A stretch of DNA of 35,590 nt from an uncultured Anaerovibrio sp. (GTDB taxonomy: Bacteria > Bacillota > Negativicutes > Selenomonadales > Selenomonadaceae). Shown here in pieces: positions 32,697 to 35,590 of this stretch. The notes beneath the pieces were generated by a model. It was not told the DNA's origin, ran no database searches, and was given only the letters and a program-made list of their open reading frames with translations. The position numbers and the translations under genes are program-made. The stretch lies in the NCBI GenBank assembly GCA_934203205.1, contig CAKPYV010000023.1, positions 1 through 35,590 on the forward strand, read 5' to 3'. The stretch's first letter is position 1. Every line of letters starts with the position of its first letter.

Positions 32697-33407
32697 TTAC
32701 ATATTGCGGTATCTTTCAGCAGCGCTATGAGCCTCGTAATCCCGTCCTGCGCCAGTCATCTGAGTCTTACTGCCAGATGGTGGCTTAATATCCTGAATTG
32801 GCTCAGCTTCAATAGTTTCTGCCTTAATATCCTGTACTGGATTTTCCTCTACATATCTATCTCTTACAGAGGTATCTGGCCGTGACTCCATTCTTGCCTG
32901 ATTGTTTTTGTTCAGTCTGCTCAAAATAAACCGACGAACGACAAAATTCAACAGGCAGATAATGGCAGCAATAATAACCAAATTCATTACCAAACCCATA
33001 ATATCTGCAAAAAGGCCTGTACCGCCAAAACCAAAGAGATGGCTTAACATACTGCCCAGCAGCATACCACCAGCCAGCATACCCATAGTTCTCATGGCAC
33101 TGCCCCAGCCGGTGCTCTTCTGAGCGTTAGCTGCTGCATTGCTTGCGGCATTAGTATTAGACTTGGCTGCCGGAGCATTTTCCTTATACTGATCAGCCTT
33201 CTTAGATGGTGCATATTCCTTGTTATTAGGACTTTCCTTCTTGGTAGATGCCTCTGGCTTAACTGCCTTTGGGGTTGATGCCTTCGGAGCAGAAACCTTT
33301 GGCACAGAAATCTTACCGCCGCCTTTGGCTGCATCTGCAGTACCTGCTCCTGCCGAAACTACAAAAGCTGCCGCCACCAGCATTACACCTATTTTCTTTA
33401 GCTTCAT
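32697..33407 (-). CDS. Secreted or membrane protein with Lys/Pro/Ala-rich region and Gly-rich TM segment
   Basis: 236 residues. A signal peptide (about 1-26, cleavage near ADA-AKG), a low-complexity Lys/Pro/Ser/Ala stretch (about 30-95), a Gly/Met/Leu-rich segment (MLAGGMLLGSMLSHLFGFGG, about 109-128) and a second membrane helix (about 132-160) followed by RRF, then an acidic cytoplasmic tail with the repeat PVQDIKAETIEAEPIQDIKP. The Gly-rich helix resembles that of Tim44-like and related small bacterial membrane proteins, but a Tim44 domain proper is absent. It follows the 92-residue gene after 4 bases and shares its promoter. The function is unknown. Confidence 0.7.
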   Translation of the reverse strand: MKLKKIGVMLVAAAFVVSAGAGTADAAKGGGKISVPKVSAPKASTPKAVKPEASTKKESPNNKEYAPSKKADQYKENAPAAKSNTNAASNAAANAQKSTGWGSAMRTMGMLAGGMLLGSMLSHLFGFGGTGLFADIMGLVMNLVIIAAIICLLNFVVRRFILSRLNKNNQARMESRPDTSVRDRYVEENPVQDIKAETIEAEPIQDIKPPSGSKTQMTGAGRDYEAHSAAERYRNM

Positions 33408-33411
33408 TTAC

Positions 33412-33690
33412 TTATTCCTCTCTATATGACTTAATATCCTCAGGGAAAGCATAAATCTCTCCCAATGTGTCCAACTCACCGGACAAATATCTATCAATAT
33501 CGTCCACGTCAATATACAGCTTGCAGTCAATATCCAAATACCCCTGCTCCTTAGCACCGCTAAGCTTCACAATATCCATCAGCTTCTTACGCAGCTCTTT
33601 GCACTCACTGCCCTTGGCATGTATATCCAATTTGATTTGTGGGACACCGTATTCACTAATTACTTCGTTTAAAGTCATTCTCTGTGACAT
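33412..33690 (-). CDS. Small cytosolic acidic protein of unknown function
   Basis: 92 residues. No signal peptide or TM. It starts MSQRMTLNEVISEYGVPQI and has an acidic C-terminal half (LYIDVDDIDRYLSGELDTLGEIY). GAGGA stands 7-8 bases before the ATG at 33690; the frame runs open upstream, but the added part contains the promoter. A strong promoter is placed 40 bases ahead. It is first in an operon with the membrane protein at 32697. No family is recognised. Confidence 0.65.
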   Translation of the reverse strand: MSQRMTLNEVISEYGVPQIKLDIHAKGSECKELRKKLMDIVKLSGAKEQGYLDIDCKLYIDVDDIDRYLSGELDTLGEIYAFPEDIKSYREE

Positions 33691-33735
33691 ATGTTCATCC
33701 TCATTTCTGTTAAATTCAACTTTTTGACTTTTTAC

Positions 33736-33764
33736 ATTATACCATAAGGCATAACAAATTGCAA
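33736..33764 (-). promoter_or_regulatory. Promoter of the two-gene unknown operon
   Basis: On the minus strand, TTGCAA (33759-33764), a 17-base spacer and a perfect, TG-extended TATAAT (33736-33741). Confidence 0.8.
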
Positions 33765-33794
33765 TTGATTCAAATGGGCTGTTAATTGTTTTCA

Positions 33795-33823
33795 TTGCTA
33801 CATTAAAGGATTTTTTGTATAAT
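33795..33823 (+). promoter_or_regulatory. Promoter of the SIS-domain isomerase gene
   Basis: TTGCTA (33795-33800), a 17-base spacer and a perfect TATAAT (33818-33823). It is divergent from the promoter at 33736-33764. Confidence 0.75.
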
Positions 33824-33889
33824 ATTGTCAGCGAATAATAAAATAATATTATATATCATACCATCTGTCCCACGAAAGGAATGATTCAT

Positions 33890-34537
33890 ATGAAGGATAC
33901 TACCAGTGCAAAGATTGATTATCTCATTGAGCGCTATCCTGCTCTCAGTGTATGCCGTCAGAGCCTTACCCAGGCTGTAGAGGCTATTATAGAAAGCTAT
34001 CGTCAGGGTGGCAAGCTGATTGTCTGCGGTAACGGCGGCAGTGCCTCTGATTCTGAGCATATTGTAGGCGAGCTGATGAAGGGCTTTGTCAAAAAACGCC
34101 CTGTTACAGATGAATTATATGCAAAAATGCAGACTGTCTGTCCTAACGAGGCAGATTATCTCCGGGACAATCTCCAGATGCCTTTGCCTGCTATTTCTCT
34201 AATGAATGCTGTGGCTCTGAACAGTGCATTTGCCAATGATCAGGCTCCAGATCTGGCTATGGCTCAGCAGGTACTGGGGTTGGCCCACCCAGAGGATATT
34301 TTCATCGGCATTAGCACCTCTGGCAATTCTGCTAATGTAATCTATGCCATTCAGATGGCCAAAACCTTGGGCACCAAAACCATTGGTCTCATTGGCAACC
34401 GTCATTGCCGTATGCAGAACCTCTGCGATATAGTTATTGCTGCACCAGAGATGGAAACCTACAAGATCCAGGAGTTACATCTGCCAATCTACCACATGCT
34501 TTGCATTGCCGTAGAAAATGAATTTTTTGATAAATAA
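33890..34537 (+). CDS. SIS-domain sugar isomerase, GmhA-like
   Basis: 215 residues. One SIS domain with GKLIVCGNGGSASDSEHIVGELMKG (about 45-69; cited here by position with key GNGGSASDSEH) and GISTSGNSANVIYAI near 145, as in phosphoheptose isomerases (sedoheptulose-7-phosphate to heptose-7-phosphate). The length exceeds typical GmhA (about 190) because of an inserted stretch near 70-105. It could feed ADP-heptose/LPS synthesis, which fits an outer-membrane Firmicute, but no other heptose gene is in the window, so the substrate is unsure. An ATG three codons earlier directly abuts AAAGGA; the ATG at 33890 is better placed. Confidence 0.82.
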   Translation: MKDTTSAKIDYLIERYPALSVCRQSLTQAVEAIIESYRQGGKLIVCGNGGSASDSEHIVGELMKGFVKKRPVTDELYAKMQTVCPNEADYLRDNLQMPLPAISLMNAVALNSAFANDQAPDLAMAQQVLGLAHPEDIFIGISTSGNSANVIYAIQMAKTLGTKTIGLIGNRHCRMQNLCDIVIAAPEMETYKIQELHLPIYHMLCIAVENEFFDK

Positions 34538-34567
34538 AAATACTAATATTTTGCCAACAAAACAAGG

Positions 34568-34610
34568 GGACCACGGCACTTCATCCTGCCATGGTCCTCG
34601 ATTTTTATTT
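34568..34610 (+). terminator. Terminator after the SIS-domain gene
   Basis: An 11-bp stem with one wobble (GGACCACGGCA / TGCCATGGTCC, 34568-34597) followed by TCGATTTTTATTTT. It lies at the end of the convergent DedA gene and may serve both. Confidence 0.8.
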
Positions 34611-35210
34611 TGCAGATTTTTTCTTTTTATACTGCCAGAACAATACCAAGCAGATTACCACCAGAATAACCGCAAATGCCAAGCTGATTTCATGGCCTAC
34701 CTCCATCATAACTTTCCAGCCTTCGCCCAGCATCATACCTATAGCCAGAATCAAAGCTGTCCAAGGCAGAGAACCCAAGAAGGTATAGATAAAAAATTTC
34801 TTCATATCCACATGGGCAAAACCAGCTGGCAGAGAAATGAAGGTGCGCACTACTGGCAACATACGGCTAAAGAACACCGCCTTGATGCCATATTTGTCAA
34901 ACCAGTTCTGGGCAATATCTACATGGGATTTTTTGACAAAAAAGTATTTGCCATATTTGTCCACAAAGGGACGTCCGCCATAGTGGCCTACAGCGTAAGC
35001 AAAAACGGAGCCTAATATACCGCCAACCATACCGGCTACCATAGCCATAGTAAAGGTCATGCGGCCAGCAAAAATCATATAACCGGCAAAGCCCAGAATC
35101 AACTCACTGGGAATAGGTATGCAGGCATTCTCCAAACCCATGAGAATGGCTACAGCATAATAGCCCCAGCTATCAATAAACTGCAAAAACACATCTGTAA
35201 ATTGTGACAT
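34605..35210 (-). CDS. DedA-family membrane protein
   Basis: 201 residues with about five hydrophobic segments. It has ENACIPIPSELIL (re-entrant loop with the conserved Glu) and the signature FFSRMLPVVRTFISLPAGFA (about 110-130). DedA proteins are thought to be lipid (undecaprenyl phosphate or phosphatidylethanolamine) flippases or to support membrane homeostasis. The C-terminal end is basic (QYKKKKSAK). AAAGGA precedes the ATG by about 7 bases. It is a single gene beside the tRNA cluster. The exact substrate is unknown. Confidence 0.92.
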   Translation of the reverse strand: MSQFTDVFLQFIDSWGYYAVAILMGLENACIPIPSELILGFAGYMIFAGRMTFTMAMVAGMVGGILGSVFAYAVGHYGGRPFVDKYGKYFFVKKSHVDIAQNWFDKYGIKAVFFSRMLPVVRTFISLPAGFAHVDMKKFFIYTFLGSLPWTALILAIGMMLGEGWKVMMEVGHEISLAFAVILVVICLVLFWQYKKKKSAK

Positions 35211-35287
35211 TTTTCTTTCCTTTCTAACATTAACCTCAAAAGCCTTACATCAATAGTTTTACATTTATTTTACAAAACTACTAGATA

Positions 35288-35315
35288 CAAAAAAAGAGTC
35301 CCTATCATGGACTCT
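35288..35315 (-). terminator. Terminator of the tRNA cluster
   Basis: A perfect 7-bp stem AGAGTCC / GGACTCT (35295-35315) with a run of seven T after it on the minus strand, 10 bases past the tRNA-Phe CCA. Confidence 0.85.
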
Positions 35316-35325
35316 GAAAAATTAA

Positions 35326-35401
35326 TGGTGCCTCAGAGCGGAATCGAACCACTGACACGGGGATTTTCAGTCCCCTGCTCTACCAACTGAGCTACCGAGG
35401 C
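35326..35401 (-). tRNA. tRNA-Phe (anticodon GAA)
   Basis: 76 bases with encoded CCA. The acceptor stem GCCTCGG / CTGAGGC, a D-arm with AGCTCAGTTGGTAGAGC, the anticodon loop CTGAAAA on a GGGGA / TCCCC stem and the T-loop GGTTCGATTCC are all present. Confidence 0.97.
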
Positions 35402-35405
35402 ATAA

Positions 35406-35482
35406 TGGCGACCCGAAGGGGACTTGAACCCCTGACCTCCGCCGTGACAGGGCGGCATTCTAACCAACTAAACTACCGGGCC
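35406..35482 (-). tRNA. tRNA-Asp (anticodon GTC)
   Basis: 77 bases with encoded CCA. The acceptor stem is GGCCCGG / TCGGGTC, the anticodon loop CTGTCAC sits on a CCGCC / GGCGG stem, and the T-loop is GGTTCAAGTCC. Only 4 bases separate it from tRNA-Phe. Confidence 0.97.
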
Positions 35483-35515
35483 AATGTTAACGCAGGAAAA
35501 ACCTGCGGAGTTTTA

Positions 35516-35590
35516 TGGTGGGCGCTAACGGGATCGAACCGCTGACATTCTGCTTGTAAGGCAGACGCTCTCCCAGCTGAGCTAAGCGCC
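35516..35590 (-). tRNA. tRNA-Val (anticodon TAC), cut by the window edge
   Basis: 75 of 76 bases with encoded CCA. The anticodon loop CTTACAA is on a TCTGC / GCAGA stem. The 3' acceptor strand AGCGCCC needs a 5' GGGCGCT, so the first G lies just outside the window. A short hairpin (CGCAGG / CCTGCG, 35491-35507) separates it from tRNA-Asp. Confidence 0.95.

Noticed and set aside
1..35590. CRISPR arrays, insertion sequences, prophage genes or integrases
   Set aside because: No spaced direct repeats, transposase, integrase or phage motifs were seen; the tRNA cluster could be an attachment site, but no integrase or repeated tRNA end is visible.

Overview
The window looks like chromosomal DNA of an anaerobic, low-to-moderate GC Firmicute-type bacterium. 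My best guess is the Negativicutes (Selenomonadales/Veillonellales-like). The evidence is a sensory [FeFe]-hydrogenase-like protein, the order DUF2232 - gdpP - rplI - lonC-like - dnaB, strong AGGAGG ribosome binding sites, a CymR-type Rrf2 regulator beside cysK, and a GmhA-like sugar isomerase that would fit an outer-membrane (LPS) Firmicute. The placement is inference; no rRNA or other marker here fixes it.

Layout. (1) 1-5.2 kb, minus strand: a soluble ferredoxin/H-cluster/chemoreceptor fusion, a CHASE-GGDEF diguanylate cyclase, and panC-panD behind a structured leader RNA. (2) 5.3-13.4 kb, plus strand: a MscS-type channel, then a housekeeping operon (DUF2232 membrane protein, GdpP c-di-AMP phosphodiesterase, ribosomal protein L9, Lon-family protease, DnaB helicase) closed by a strong terminator; a phosphoglucomutase/phosphomannomutase follows with its own promoter. 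(3) 15.3-30.5 kb, minus strand: one tightly packed 12-gene operon, the most interesting part of the window. (4) 30.6-34.6 kb: an Rrf2/CymR-like repressor divergent from cysK, an unlisted 49-codon gene, a two-gene minus-strand operon of unknown function, and a SIS-domain isomerase. (5) 34.6-35.6 kb: a DedA membrane protein and a tRNA cluster (Val, Asp, Phe; minus strand), the Val gene losing one base at the window edge.

The 12-gene operon reads, in transcription order: a VWA-like lipoprotein; a four-helix membrane protein; a tubulin/FtsZ-like GTPase; an 1115-residue protein carrying an actin/Hsp70-type ATPase; a signal-peptide/TM/coiled-coil protein; a triple zinc-ribbon protein; a coiled-coil/TM/NTF2-like protein sharing its N-terminal domain with the previous one; a GH3 (NagZ-like) glycosidase; and four further envelope proteins, three of them with N-terminal zinc ribbons. 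A tubulin-like and an actin-like NTPase in one transcript with a surface VWA protein, a wall-acting glycosidase and several zinc-ribbon membrane proteins suggests a membrane- or envelope-remodelling machine with two cytomotive or scaffold NTPases. From memory, a tubulin-superfamily family linked to VWA proteins and proposed to remodel membranes has been described; the whole combination here I do not recognise. The operon has its own promoter with a G7 tract in the spacer, overlapping palindromes just upstream, a leader with an intrinsic terminator before the first gene, and two large hairpins between internal genes.
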